From Streptomyces sp. Ncost-T10-10d (GTDB lineage Bacteria > Actinomycetota > Actinomycetes > Streptomycetales > Streptomycetaceae): a DNA stretch of 64,000 nt. Where the stretch lies: NCBI RefSeq assembly GCF_900091955.1, contig NZ_FMDF01000099.1:48158-112157 (forward strand), given 5' to 3'. The position numbers and the translations under genes were made by a program. Below are positions 53,641 through 62,149 of this stretch, one piece after another (the stretch's first letter is position 1; the number at the start of each line of letters is the position of its first letter). The notes under the pieces were generated by a model. That model saw only the letters and a program-made list of their open reading frames with translations. It did not search any database and had not been told where the DNA came from.

Positions 53641-54371
53641 GTGACGTACGACCCCGGATAGTGGATCACCGCCGCGCTCGAACGTGACGGTCCCCGCTCA
53701 TGCCCGCTGATGTGGCGCTTATGTATCCACTAGCCGGCTTCGTAAGTGACGTGGGTCCTATGCCCGGCCTCACATCGGCCGTGTAACAAACTGACCAACC
53801 GTTGCTTCGGCAATTCGGAGTGTGAGGCTCCGGCTCTGGTGGCAGCAGATGGACGTCCCCGGACCCATGCCGGAGGTACCGATGGCGCGGCGCCGGGCGT
53901 ATCCGTACGCCGGGGCATCCCGCCCCGCGACCGCCGTCGGCATCAGCGGATACGAGGCCTCGGGCCCCTGCAGCCCGGTCAGCGGGCCGTCCACCGCCCG
54001 CACGCCCCGCTGCGGTGTCACCACCGGATCCGCCCACCCCGAGGCTGCCCGCACCACCCCGTCCGCCCCGGCGGACGACTCCGGGGCCCGCACCGCAGTC
54101 GTCCCAGCGCGTGCCCCAGCACCTTGGGGGCACCCGTATTCATCGCGACAGGCATGACAACCGCCCCCTGGTTACGTGGGCAAGCACCGATGAACCTCGG
54201 CACCCCCTGCGCAGGAACGCCGCCCCGCACCGCTCCTCGCCCAAGAGCCGCACCACCACAAGGCACTTCGGCCCGGGCAGACAGGACGCGGACCGGACCT
54301 AGTCCCTGCGTCCTGATCGGCCCCGTCCACAGGCCGATACGGCGTCCGCGCCACGCCGGTACGGTGAGGCC
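53641..54371. other. Long gap without a convincing gene
   Basis: The stretch from the upstream region of the transglycosylase gene to the kinase start has no frame I can support. Short frames of about 105-110 codons exist on both strands between 53770 and 54160 with high third-position GC, and one could be a decayed or lineage-specific gene. Neither has a good ribosome-binding site or a recognised motif. No hairpins or repeats stand out. Confidence 0.45.
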
Positions 54372-55517
54372 ATGAGCCATCGCCCACAGTCGGGTCTCGC
54401 AGCGGTGAGCGCCGCACTGCTCGCCATGAGCCGGCATCTCGAAGTGCGTGATGTCCTGAAGACGATCGTGGCCTCGGCCCGTCGGCTGCTGGACGCCGAG
54501 TACGCCGCCCTGGGCGTCCCCGACGATCACGGCGGCTTCGCCCAGTTCGTCGTCGACGGAGTCAGCGACGAGCAGTGGAAGGCCATCGGTCCCCTGCCCC
54601 GACAGCACGGCATCCTCGCCGCGATGCTCCACGAGGCGAAGCCCGAGCGACTTGCCGACGTCCGCAAGGATCCTCGCTTCGAGGGATGGCCCGCCGCCCA
54701 CCCCGACATGTCCGACTTCCTCGGCCTGCCCATCAGGGACGGCGACGAGATCATCGGCGCGCTCTTCCTCGCCAACAAGCGCTGCCCCAAACCCGAGGGC
54801 AGCTGCGGCTTCACCGCCGAGGACGAGGAACTGCTCTCGATCCTTGCGCAGCATGCGGCGATCGCCCTCACCAACGCCCGGCTGTACGAACGCAGTCGCG
54901 AGCTCACCATCGCCGAGGAGCGCTCCCGGCTCGCCCATGAGCTGCACGACGCGGTCAGCCAGAAGCTGTTCTCGCTGCGGCTGACGGCTCAGGCCGCCAC
55001 CGCCCTGGTGGACCGCGACCCGGCCCGGGCCAAGGGCGAGCTCCACCAGGTCGCCGCGCTCGCCGCGGAAGCCGTGGACGAGCTGCGCGCCGCCGTTGTC
55101 GAACTGCGCCCGGCCGCGCTCGACGAGGACGGCCTCATTGCCACACTCCGTACCCAGATCCAGGTCCTGGACCGTGCCCATGCGGCCCGGGTCACCTTCG
55201 AGAGCCTGGGCGTACGGGCCCTGCCCGCCGCCCAGGAAGAAGCGCTGCTCCGGGTCTCCCAGGAGGCTCTGCACAATGCGCTGCGCCACTCGGGCGCCGA
55301 GCGCGTCGACGTCACCCTGGCCCGGCACGGCAGCGGCGCGCTGCTGCGGATCACCGACGACGGCAGCGGCTTCGAACCCACGGCGACCCGGCAGGCCGGC
55401 CGCCACCTGGGCCTGGTATCGATGCGGGACCGCGCAAGCGGTGTCGGCGGAAGGCTCACCGTTGAATCGGCGCCCGGCAAGGGCACCACGATCGAGATGG
55501 AGGTGCCCGGTGGCTGA
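54372..55517 (+). CDS. GAF-domain sensor histidine kinase (NarL-type system)
   Basis: This 381-residue cytoplasmic kinase has a GAF sensor domain (about 20-170), a HisKA_3 dimerisation box with His192 in LAHELHDAVSQKLF, and an ATPase domain containing LLRVSQEALHNALRHS and DDGSGF. There is no membrane segment, so it senses an internal signal, perhaps redox or a bound small molecule. Its stop overlaps the start of the response regulator by 8 nt. The chaplin gene chpE lies just downstream of the pair. Confidence 0.9.
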   Translation: MSHRPQSGLAAVSAALLAMSRHLEVRDVLKTIVASARRLLDAEYAALGVPDDHGGFAQFVVDGVSDEQWKAIGPLPRQHGILAAMLHEAKPERLADVRKDPRFEGWPAAHPDMSDFLGLPIRDGDEIIGALFLANKRCPKPEGSCGFTAEDEELLSILAQHAAIALTNARLYERSRELTIAEERSRLAHELHDAVSQKLFSLRLTAQAATALVDRDPARAKGELHQVAALAAEAVDELRAAVVELRPAALDEDGLIATLRTQIQVLDRAHAARVTFESLGVRALPAAQEEALLRVSQEALHNALRHSGAERVDVTLARHGSGALLRITDDGSGFEPTATRQAGRHLGLVSMRDRASGVGGRLTVESAPGKGTTIEMEVPGG

Positions 55518-56154
55518 CAAGATCATCAGGGTGCTGCTGGTCGACGACCACCAGGTGGTCCGCCGCGGTCTGCGCACATTCCTGGAGATCCAGGACGACA
55601 TAGAAGTGGTCGGCGAGGCGTCCGACGGCGCCGAGGGGGTGGCCAGGACCGAGGAGCTCCGCCCCGACGTCGTCCTGATGGACATCAAGATGCCCGGCAC
55701 CGACGGGATCGAGGCCCTGCGCAAACTCCGCGAACTGGAGAACCCGGCCAAGGTCCTCATCGTCACCAGCTTCACCGAGCAGCGCACCGTGGTCCCCGCC
55801 CTGCGAGCCGGAGCTTCCGGTTACGTATACAAGGACGTCGACCCGGACGCCCTGGCCGGCGCCATCCGCTCGGTGAACGCGGGCCACGTCCTGCTCCAGC
55901 CGGAGGTCGCCGGAGCCCTGCTCGCCCAGGACGACGCGGGCGGCGGCACGGGGCGGGGAAGCACCCTCACCGAACGGGAGCGGGAGGTACTGGGTCTGAT
56001 CGCCGACGGCCGGTCCAATCGCGAGATCGCGCGGGCACTGGTCCTCTCCGAGAAGACCGTCAAGACACACGTCTCGAACATTCTGATGAAGCTCGATCTC
56101 TCGGACCGGACCCAGGCGGCCCTCTGGGCCGTCCGGCACGGGGCCGCGGGTTGA
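55510..56154 (+). CDS. LuxR/NarL-family response regulator
   Basis: This 214-residue regulator has a receiver domain with acidic pocket VDDHQ, phospho-acceptor Asp58 in VVLMDIKMPG and Lys in VYKDVDPDAL. A C-terminal LuxR-type HTH follows (about 150-214: LTEREREVLGLIADGRSNRE and VKTHVSNILMKL). It starts with GTG inside the end of the kinase gene. Targets are unknown; chpE next door is one possibility but only by position. Confidence 0.92.
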   Translation: MADKIIRVLLVDDHQVVRRGLRTFLEIQDDIEVVGEASDGAEGVARTEELRPDVVLMDIKMPGTDGIEALRKLRELENPAKVLIVTSFTEQRTVVPALRAGASGYVYKDVDPDALAGAIRSVNAGHVLLQPEVAGALLAQDDAGGGTGRGSTLTEREREVLGLIADGRSNREIARALVLSEKTVKTHVSNILMKLDLSDRTQAALWAVRHGAAG

Positions 56155-56208
56155 CCGGTACCGAAGCGGACTGTCTCCCTCCGGACCGAGATTCATACTG
56201 TCGGGTGT

Positions 56209-56298
56209 ATGTCACCCGGACGGCGCAACCTGTTCGACCCCGGGGCGTTCTCCAGGGTGCTGCGGCGGCTGGCCGCAGCCACGCTAGGAGGATCCTGA
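56209..56298 (+). CDS. Possible 29-residue leader ORF before chpE
   Basis: An ATG frame encodes MSPGRRNLFDPGAFSRVLRR and nine more residues. It ends with TGA at 56296-56298, one nt before the chpE GTG. The AGGAGG site of chpE is inside this frame. If translated, it would couple chpE expression to its own reading. No strong RBS is seen upstream of it, so it could be chance. Confidence 0.35.
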   Translation: MSPGRRNLFDPGAFSRVLRRLAAATLGGS

Positions 56299-56299
56299 A

Positions 56300-56548
56300 G
56301 TGAAGAACCTGAAGAAGGCCACAGCCGTCACCATGATCGCCGGTGGAATCATCGCCGCCGGTGCCGGCGCGGCCTCCGCCACCGGCCACGGCGCCGGCGC
56401 CCACGGCGCCGCGACCCACTCCCCGGGCGTGGTCAGCGGCAACGTCGTCCAGGTCCCGGTGCACATTCCGGTGAACGTGGTCGGCAACACCGTCAACGTG
56501 ATCGGCCTGCTCAACCCGGCCTTCGGCAACTTCGGCCTGAACGGCTGA
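56300..56548 (+). CDS. chpE: Short chaplin ChpE
   Basis: This 82-residue secreted hydrophobin-like protein coats aerial hyphae and spores as amyloid rodlets. It has a signal peptide of about 28 residues (KNLKKATAVTMIAGGIIAAG) and one chaplin domain, with VSGNVVQVPVHIPVNVVGNT and VNVIGLLNPAFGN. The two cysteines of other short chaplins are absent (Val and Phe in their places). That is the known hallmark of ChpE. GTG has AGGAGG 8 nt upstream. It is monocistronic, after a two-component pair and before a strong hairpin. Confidence 0.92.
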   Translation: MKNLKKATAVTMIAGGIIAAGAGAASATGHGAGAHGAATHSPGVVSGNVVQVPVHIPVNVVGNTVNVIGLLNPAFGNFGLNG

Positions 56549-56565
56549 CCGCCCTCACGGTCCTG

Positions 56566-56602
56566 TGTCGCCGGCCGGGCGCATCGAGCCCGCCCGGCGA
56601 CA
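56566..56602 (+). terminator. Terminator after chpE
   Basis: TGTCGCCGG-C-CGGGC and GCCCG-C-CCGGCGACA pair with one internal mismatch and a 7-nt loop, 17 nt after the stop. Confidence 0.72.
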
Positions 56603-56696
56603 TCCGAAGCCCACTCCGGCACACTCGAGCCCGTCCTGCGATCGAAGACGAAACGGCTCCAGGACTGCTCCGGGCGACAAGGCACCTCGCCCAGAC

Positions 56697-57476
56697 CTAC
56701 CGTTCCCGCTCCTCCACATACGCGTTGTACGCGGCAACCTGCGCCCGCCGGGCCACCCGCTCCACCGGCCTCAGTGCCTCCTGCCGGGCCGCGATCTCCG
56801 ACGCGCTCACCGCCCCGCCGTGCCCGTTCTCGTACGCCACCGAGATCAACAGCCCGACCCGCTGCGCCAGCTCCAGCACTCGCACCGCCCGCGGCGGATA
56901 CCCCGGAGCCAGCACCTCGCGCCCCCGCTCCGTCCGCGCCCGGTACGCATCCACCGCCGCCTCCGCCACCGGCCCGGAACCGGCCACATCCAACCGCGTC
57001 AGCACCGCCGTCGCATCCCGCAACGCCTCGGCGAGCTCCCGTTCCGCCTCGCCCAGCGACGGCACATCGGCCGGCGGCGCCTCCCGTACCGGCAGACAAC
57101 GCCACACCACCTCGATGTGCAGATCCCCGTCCGGTCCCACCTCACGCACCTCGGGAACCAGCCCGTACGGCGCACCGAACGCGACCACCGCCTCCTCGGC
57201 ATCCAACGCTTGCGCGTTGAAGTCCGGCGGCCCGCTCAGCCCCAGTGGATGCCCGGGCGCCGGCAGCGCGACCCGGAAACCGGTCACCCCCAGACTCCGC
57301 AACCGTCCGAACGCCAACGTGAGCCCGACAGGCCCCGTCTCACCCGGTAGTCCCTCGACGCGGTGCACCGCGTCCTCCCCGACAATGGCGAGCGCCGCGT
57401 CGTCCGGAGACACAAGTCCGGCCAGCAGTGCGTTTCCCCAAGCGGCCAGCAGCCCTGAGCGTGGTTCCGAAAGCAT
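56697..57476 (-). CDS. Conserved actinobacterial protein of unknown function
   Basis: This 259-residue protein has no signal or membrane segment. The N-terminal half is mixed alpha/beta (GLLAAWGNALLAGLVSPDDA, LTLAFGRLRSLGVTGFRVAL). The C-terminal half is helical (VLELAQRVGLLISVAYENGH). The pattern is conserved in Streptomyces next to chpE, from memory. Start is ATG. No function can be assigned. Confidence 0.78.
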   Translation of the reverse strand: MLSEPRSGLLAAWGNALLAGLVSPDDAALAIVGEDAVHRVEGLPGETGPVGLTLAFGRLRSLGVTGFRVALPAPGHPLGLSGPPDFNAQALDAEEAVVAFGAPYGLVPEVREVGPDGDLHIEVVWRCLPVREAPPADVPSLGEAERELAEALRDATAVLTRLDVAGSGPVAEAAVDAYRARTERGREVLAPGYPPRAVRVLELAQRVGLLISVAYENGHGGAVSASEIAARQEALRPVERVARRAQVAAYNAYVEERER

Positions 57477-57619
57477 GGGAACAGCCTAGGGAACGGACCC
57501 GGGGCCTGTCCTCACACGGGCCCAGCGCCGGGAGCTCTCCCGCGGTGGCGTAGATTTTCCTGGGAGCTGTGCCCACAGGCACGCGACGATCTCGACACTG
57601 CATGGGGAGACAACGCGCC

Positions 57620-58417
57620 ATGAGCGATGTACTGGAGCTGGTGGACGTATCCGTGGTCCGCGACGGACGCGCTCTGGTGGACGACGTCTCCTGGCAGGTC
57701 AAGGAGGGGGAGCGCTGGGTCATCCTGGGCCCGAACGGCGCCGGCAAGACCACGCTCCTCAACATCGCGTCCAGCTATCTCTTCCCGAGCACCGGCACCG
57801 CCAAGATCCTCGGTGAGCAGCTCGGCGGCGTCGGCACCGATGTCTTCGAACTCCGCCCCCGCATCGGTATCGCGGGCATCGCCATGGCCGAGAAGCTGCC
57901 CAGGCGCCAGACCGTTCTGCAGACGGTGCTCACCGCCGCCTACGGCATGACCGCCACCTGGCACGAGAACTACGAGTCCGTCGACGAGGAGCGCGCCCGC
58001 GCCTTCCTCGACCGGCTCGGCATGACCGAGTATCTCGACCGCAAGTTCGGCACCCTGTCCGAGGGCGAGCGCAAGCGCACCCTGATCGCCCGCGCCATGA
58101 TGACCGACCCCGAGCTGCTGCTCCTCGACGAGCCCGCCGCGGGTCTCGACCTCGGGGGCCGCGAGGACCTGGTCCGCCGCCTCGGCCGACTGGCCCGCGA
58201 CCCGTACGCCCCCTCCATGATCATGGTCACCCACCATGTCGAGGAGATCGCCCCCGGCTTCACCCACGTCCTGATGATCCGCCAGGGCAAGGTGCTCGCC
58301 GCGGGTCCCATGGAGACCGAGCTCAGCTCCCGCAACCTTTCTCTCTGCTTCGGCCTGCCGCTCGTCGTCGAGCACACCGGCGACCGTTACACGGCCCACG
58401 GACTGCCGCTCTCGTAG
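57620..58417 (+). CDS. Single ABC-type ATPase (ModF/YlmA-like)
   Basis: This 265-residue ATPase has Walker A GPNGAGKTTLL (about 37-47), signature LSEGERKRTLIA and Walker B LLLLDEPAAGLD, with the H-loop VTHHVEE. No permease gene is adjacent. The NfeD gene follows after 90 nt on the same strand. Similar stand-alone ATPases are of unknown role. Start ATG is clear, with GGGGAG about 12 nt upstream. Confidence 0.86.
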   Translation: MSDVLELVDVSVVRDGRALVDDVSWQVKEGERWVILGPNGAGKTTLLNIASSYLFPSTGTAKILGEQLGGVGTDVFELRPRIGIAGIAMAEKLPRRQTVLQTVLTAAYGMTATWHENYESVDEERARAFLDRLGMTEYLDRKFGTLSEGERKRTLIARAMMTDPELLLLDEPAAGLDLGGREDLVRRLGRLARDPYAPSMIMVTHHVEEIAPGFTHVLMIRQGKVLAAGPMETELSSRNLSLCFGLPLVVEHTGDRYTAHGLPLS

Positions 58418-58507
58418 CCGCAGCCGGACGTCGCTCTCCGGACACAACACCGCAGCCGCCCGCCCGCGCCCTGTCCGCGAGGGCACCCGCAGTCCTACCA
58501 TGACCAC

Positions 58508-58936
58508 GTGGACATCGACGCGTGGGTGTGGTGGCTGATCGGCGCGGTGGGACTGGGCATCCCGCTCGTCCTGACCGCGATGCCCGAGTTCGGCATGTTC
58601 GCCGTCGGAGCGGTCGCCGCGGCAGTGGTCGCGGCACTCGGCGGCGGCATCGTGGTCCAAGTACTGGTATTCGTCGCGGTCTCCGTGGCCCTCATCGCCG
58701 TGGTCCGCCCGATCGCCGCCAGACACCGTGCCGACCGGCCCCAACTCGCCACCGGCATCGATGCGCTGAAAGGCCGTCAGGCCCTTGTTCTGGAACGGGT
58801 CGACGGCAGCGGCGGCCGGATCAAGCTGGCCGGAGAGATCTGGTCCGCCCGCGCACTCGACGAGGGCCAGAGCTTCGATCCGGGCCAACAGGTCGATGTC
58901 GTCGACATCGACGGAGCTACAGCAGTCGTCATGTGA
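58508..58936 (+). CDS. NfeD-like membrane protein
   Basis: This 142-residue protein has three short membrane helices (about 6-25, 29-48, 50-68) and a C-terminal OB-fold (about 80-140, KGRQALVLERVDGSGGRIKL and the late VDVVDIDGATAVV). This is the short NfeD form that partners SPFH proteins. The SPFH gene follows, with 146 nt between. Start is GTG. Confidence 0.87.
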   Translation: MDIDAWVWWLIGAVGLGIPLVLTAMPEFGMFAVGAVAAAVVAALGGGIVVQVLVFVAVSVALIAVVRPIAARHRADRPQLATGIDALKGRQALVLERVDGSGGRIKLAGEIWSARALDEGQSFDPGQQVDVVDIDGATAVVM

Positions 58937-59082
58937 CCGAACCACTCACACAGCGGAGCACGTTCTGTCAGACTCGATGTCGATCATCATGAGATCGGGG
59001 CCGTCGAGACATACGGCCGCTCCCGCGATCTCGACCTCGATCATCGCGATCCGTCGGCAACCGAAGGGCAACGAGGAACACG

Positions 59083-60012
59083 ATGCAACCGATCATCATC
59101 GTCCTGATCATTCTGGTGGTGCTCGTCTTCATCGCCCTGATCAAGACGATCCAGGTCATCCCGCAGGCCAGCGCCGCCATCGTGGAACGCTTCGGCCGCT
59201 ACACCCGTACGCTCAACGCAGGTCTGAACATCGTCGTTCCATTCATCGACTCCATCAGGAACCGCATCGACCTCCGTGAGCAGGTCGTGCCGTTCCCACC
59301 CCAGCCGGTGATCACGCAGGACAACCTGGTCGTCAACATCGACACCGTCATCTACTACCAGGTGACGGACGCAAGGGCCGCGACCTACGAAGTCGCCAGC
59401 TACATCCAGGCGATCGAGCAGCTCACCGTCACCACCCTTCGCAACATCATCGGTGGCATGGACCTGGAGCGGACCCTGACCTCCCGCGAGGAGATCAACG
59501 CCGCCCTCCGCGGAGTCCTCGACGAGGCGACCGGCAAGTGGGGCATCCGAGTCAACCGCGTCGAGCTCAAGGCGATCGAACCGCCCACCTCCATCCAGGA
59601 CTCGATGGAGAAGCAGATGCGCGCCGACCGCGACAAGCGCGCCGCGATCCTCCAGGCCGAAGGAACCCGGCAGTCCGCGATCCTCACCGCCGAGGGCGAG
59701 AAGCAGTCCGCGATCCTGCGCGCCGAAGGTGAGGCCAAGGCCTCGGCCCTGCGCGCCGAGGGCGAGGCCCAGGCCATCCGTACGGTCTTCGAGTCCATCC
59801 ACGCCGGCGACCCGGACCAGAAGCTCCTCTCGTACCAGTACCTCCAGATGCTCCCGAAGATCGCCGAGGGCGATGCCAACAAGCTCTGGATCGTGCCCAG
59901 CGAGATCGGCGACGCCCTCAAGGGCCTCAGCGGGGCCTTCGGTAACCTCGGCAACGGCGCTCCCGGATTCGACACCGGCAAGGAACGCCGAGAGCAGCCC
60001 CCGGTCGACTGA
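59083..60012 (+). CDS. SPFH/stomatin-family protein
   Basis: This 309-residue protein has one N-terminal membrane helix, an SPFH (band 7) domain with IPQASAAIVERFGRYTRTLN, and a long coiled coil with repeated RxAEG motifs (about 190-230). The repeats read ILQAEGTRQSAILTAEGEKQ and onward. Such proteins form large ring complexes at the membrane that organise lipid domains and proteases. The paired NfeD gene upstream supports this. Length and order are typical. Confidence 0.9.
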   Translation: MQPIIIVLIILVVLVFIALIKTIQVIPQASAAIVERFGRYTRTLNAGLNIVVPFIDSIRNRIDLREQVVPFPPQPVITQDNLVVNIDTVIYYQVTDARAATYEVASYIQAIEQLTVTTLRNIIGGMDLERTLTSREEINAALRGVLDEATGKWGIRVNRVELKAIEPPTSIQDSMEKQMRADRDKRAAILQAEGTRQSAILTAEGEKQSAILRAEGEAKASALRAEGEAQAIRTVFESIHAGDPDQKLLSYQYLQMLPKIAEGDANKLWIVPSEIGDALKGLSGAFGNLGNGAPGFDTGKERREQPPVD

Positions 60013-60075
60013 CGCGTACATGCCCTCGTGCATGATCAGTGCACCAAGCACCGATCACGCACGGGGGACTCACCA

Positions 60076-60843
60076 ATGACCACCTGGGAGATGCTTGCCG
60101 TCTTCGTCGCGGGCATCAGCGCCGGCACGATCAACACGATCGTCGGATCGGGAACGCTGATCACCTTCCCGGTGCTGCTCGCCACCGGCCTGCCGCCGGT
60201 CACGGCCACCGTCTCCAACGCCCTCGGTCTGATCCCCGGTTCCATCAGCGGGGCCATCGGCTACCGCGAGGAACTCGCAGGACAGGGCCGCCGCGTCCGC
60301 AAGCTCGCCATCGGCGCCCTGATCGGAGGCCTCACCGGGGCCACCCTCCTGCTGGCCCTGCCCTCCACGGCCTTCGAGACGATCGTGCCGATCCTGGTGG
60401 CCCTGGCCCTCGTCCTGGTCATCCTGCAACCACGCATCAGCAAAGCGGTCCAGCGCCGACGCGAACGCACCGGCACCCCTGCCCGCCCCGACGGCGGCCC
60501 GCTCCTCTTCGTCGGACTGATGCTCGCCAGCGTCTACGGCGGCTACTTCACCGCCGCACAGGGGATCATCTACCTCTCCCTGATGGGCATGCTGCTCGAC
60601 GACACGATGCAGCGTCTCAATGCCGTCAAGAACGTTCTGGCCGCCGTCGTCAACAGCATCGCCGCGCTCTTCTTCCTCTTCGTCGCGGACTTCGACTGGA
60701 CGGCCGTCGTACTGATCGCGGTCGGCTCCGCACTCGGCGGCCAGATCGGCGCCAAGGTCGGCCGCCGCCTCAGCCCCACCGTCCTGCGCATACTCATCGT
60801 CGCGGTCGGCACGGTTGCCATCGTCCAACTGCTGCTCCGCTGA
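60076..60843 (+). CDS. TauE/SafE-family (sulfite exporter-like) permease
   Basis: This 255-residue protein has eight membrane helices in two halves. Each starts with a motif seen in the family (FVAGISAGTINTIVGSGTLI and LMLASVYGGYFTAAQGIIYL). Members export sulfite or sulfoacetate or take up other anions; the substrate here is not known. A hairpin follows the gene. It is close behind the SPFH gene but probably unrelated. Confidence 0.87.
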   Translation: MTTWEMLAVFVAGISAGTINTIVGSGTLITFPVLLATGLPPVTATVSNALGLIPGSISGAIGYREELAGQGRRVRKLAIGALIGGLTGATLLLALPSTAFETIVPILVALALVLVILQPRISKAVQRRRERTGTPARPDGGPLLFVGLMLASVYGGYFTAAQGIIYLSLMGMLLDDTMQRLNAVKNVLAAVVNSIAALFFLFVADFDWTAVVLIAVGSALGGQIGAKVGRRLSPTVLRILIVAVGTVAIVQLLLR

Positions 60844-60848
60844 CACAC

Positions 60849-60880
60849 GGATGCCCACCTCCGCAAGGAGACGGGCATCC
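60849..60880 (+). terminator. Terminator after the TauE/SafE gene
   Basis: GGATGCCC and GGGCATCC form an 8-bp stem with a 16-nt loop, 6 nt past the stop. It also lies downstream of the convergent HNH gene. Confidence 0.55.
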
Positions 60881-60904
60881 CGTACGACAACATGCGTACG
60901 CCGG

Positions 60905-61411
60905 CTACGCCGCGGTGCGGTCCAGCCACTCCGGCAGTGCCGACCGTTCACCTGCCCCCAGAGCCAGCAGCATCGCCTCCGCCGGAGACGGTACGAACGG
61001 CTGCCGCAGCAGCGGCATCCCCGCTTGCTCCGGCGTCCGGGCCGCCTTGCGGTGATTGTCCTCGGCGCAGGACGCCACCGTGTTCAGCCAGGTGTCCTGA
61101 CCGCCCTGGGCACGCGGCACCACATGGTCGACGGTGCTCGCCCGCCGCCCGCAGTACGCGCACCGGTGCTGGTCCCGTATCAGCACGCCCCTTCTGGACC
61201 ACGGAGCCTGTCTTCGGAACGGCACCCGTACGTACCGGCAGAGCCTGATCACCCGGGGCACCGGAATGTCCACGGCGGCGCCACGCATACGGAGATCGGG
61301 GTGCGACTGCTCGACGACGGCCTTGTCCTGCAGAATCAGCACCACCGCACGGTTCAGCGTCACCGTCGACAGCGGCTCGAAGCTCGCGTTCAGTACCAGC
61401 GTGTCCCGCAT
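60905..61411 (-). CDS. HNH endonuclease family protein
   Basis: This 168-residue protein has an N-terminal ASFEPLSTVTLNRAVVLILQ block and a central HNH domain. The latter shows RCAYCGRRASTVDHVVPRAQ with the zinc CxxC and the catalytic DH, and ends with CAEDNHRKA. It is conserved in actinobacteria as a chromosomal single gene rather than part of a restriction system. The ATG has GGGAGGTGGG upstream. Function in DNA repair is suspected but unknown. Confidence 0.88.
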   Translation of the reverse strand: MRDTLVLNASFEPLSTVTLNRAVVLILQDKAVVEQSHPDLRMRGAAVDIPVPRVIRLCRYVRVPFRRQAPWSRRGVLIRDQHRCAYCGRRASTVDHVVPRAQGGQDTWLNTVASCAEDNHRKAARTPEQAGMPLLRQPFVPSPAEAMLLALGAGERSALPEWLDRTAA

Positions 61412-61490
61412 CTCGCCCACCTCCCGTGTGCCGCCCGCCCCCTGGCAGGCCCGGATCAACTCTGGCCGGGCAGGCCGTGATGGACAACGC

Positions 61491-61535
61491 AATAAAAATG
61501 CCCTGCCCTGATCTCTCCAGGACCAGGGCAGGGCA
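61491..61535 (-). terminator. Classical U-tract terminator after the YbhB-like gene
   Basis: On the minus strand TGCCCTGCCCTG pairs perfectly over 12 bp and is followed by TTTTTATT, a true rho-independent terminator. Such U-tracts are rare in this high-GC genome. It begins 32 nt past the YbhB stop and precedes the HNH gene on the same strand. Confidence 0.85.
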
Positions 61536-61566
61536 AACAGCAGGGGAACTCTCGGACAACCGGGTA

Positions 61567-62097
61567 CTAGGCAGGACCCGTGTACTCACCGATCAGCTGA
61601 GCACGGCCCAGCGTGTGGAACCGCAGATTGAATCCGACGACCGCGGGCGACACATCGCTGTCGACACCCAGCTTCTCGCTGTCCACCGCGTACACGGTGA
61701 AGACATAGCGGTGGTTCTCACCGGCCGGCGGCGCGGCACCGCCGAAGTCCTTCGATCCGTAGTCGTTACGGACCTGTACGGCACCGGCCGGCAGGCCCTC
61801 GAACTTCCCGCTGCCCGCACCGGCCGGCAGCTCCGTGACCGACGCCGGGATGTCGAAGAGCACCCAGTGCCAGAATCCGCTGCCCGTAGGAGCATCGGGA
61901 TCGAAGCAGGTCACGGCGAAGCTCTTGGTCCGGTCCGGGAATCCCTCCCACCGCAGCTGCGGCGAGGTGTTCCCGGCCGCGAACACCTGGGCATCCGCCA
62001 GCACAGCCCCGGGCGCGAGATCCTCGCTCACCACCCTGAACGCCGGCACCTCGGGATGGAAGTCGTGCGGCAGCGGCGCCCTCTTCGGCTCGGTCAC
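61567..62097 (-). CDS. YbhB/YbcL family (PEBP-like) protein
   Basis: This 176-residue protein of the Raf-kinase-inhibitor/PEBP fold has ligand-site motifs [31 protein letters not shown] and [12 protein letters not shown]. The bacterial function is unclear, with phospholipid or nucleotide binding suggested. Start is GTG giving [10 protein letters not shown]. It sits 52 nt beyond spo0M on the same strand but has its own context and a strong terminator. Confidence 0.88.
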   Translation of the reverse strand: MTEPKRAPLPHDFHPEVPAFRVVSEDLAPGAVLADAQVFAAGNTSPQLRWEGFPDRTKSFAVTCFDPDAPTGSGFWHWVLFDIPASVTELPAGAGSGKFEGLPAGAVQVRNDYGSKDFGGAAPPAGENHRYVFTVYAVDSEKLGVDSDVSPAVVGFNLRFHTLGRAQLIGEYTGPA

Positions 62098-62149
62098 GTC
62101 AGCACCTCTCCTGATCGCTCTTCTGCTGTCAGCAGGTCTCCCACCGACC

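Noticed and set aside
53521..53700. Possible c-di-AMP (ydaO) riboswitch before the transglycosylase gene
   Set aside because: Such leaders often precede Streptomyces cell-wall hydrolase genes, but the conserved aptamer segments are not present here.
53770..54160. Two overlapping short frames on opposite strands as genes
   Set aside because: Both have high third-position GC but no good ribosome-binding site and no recognised motif, and at most one could be real. I describe the region as a gap instead.
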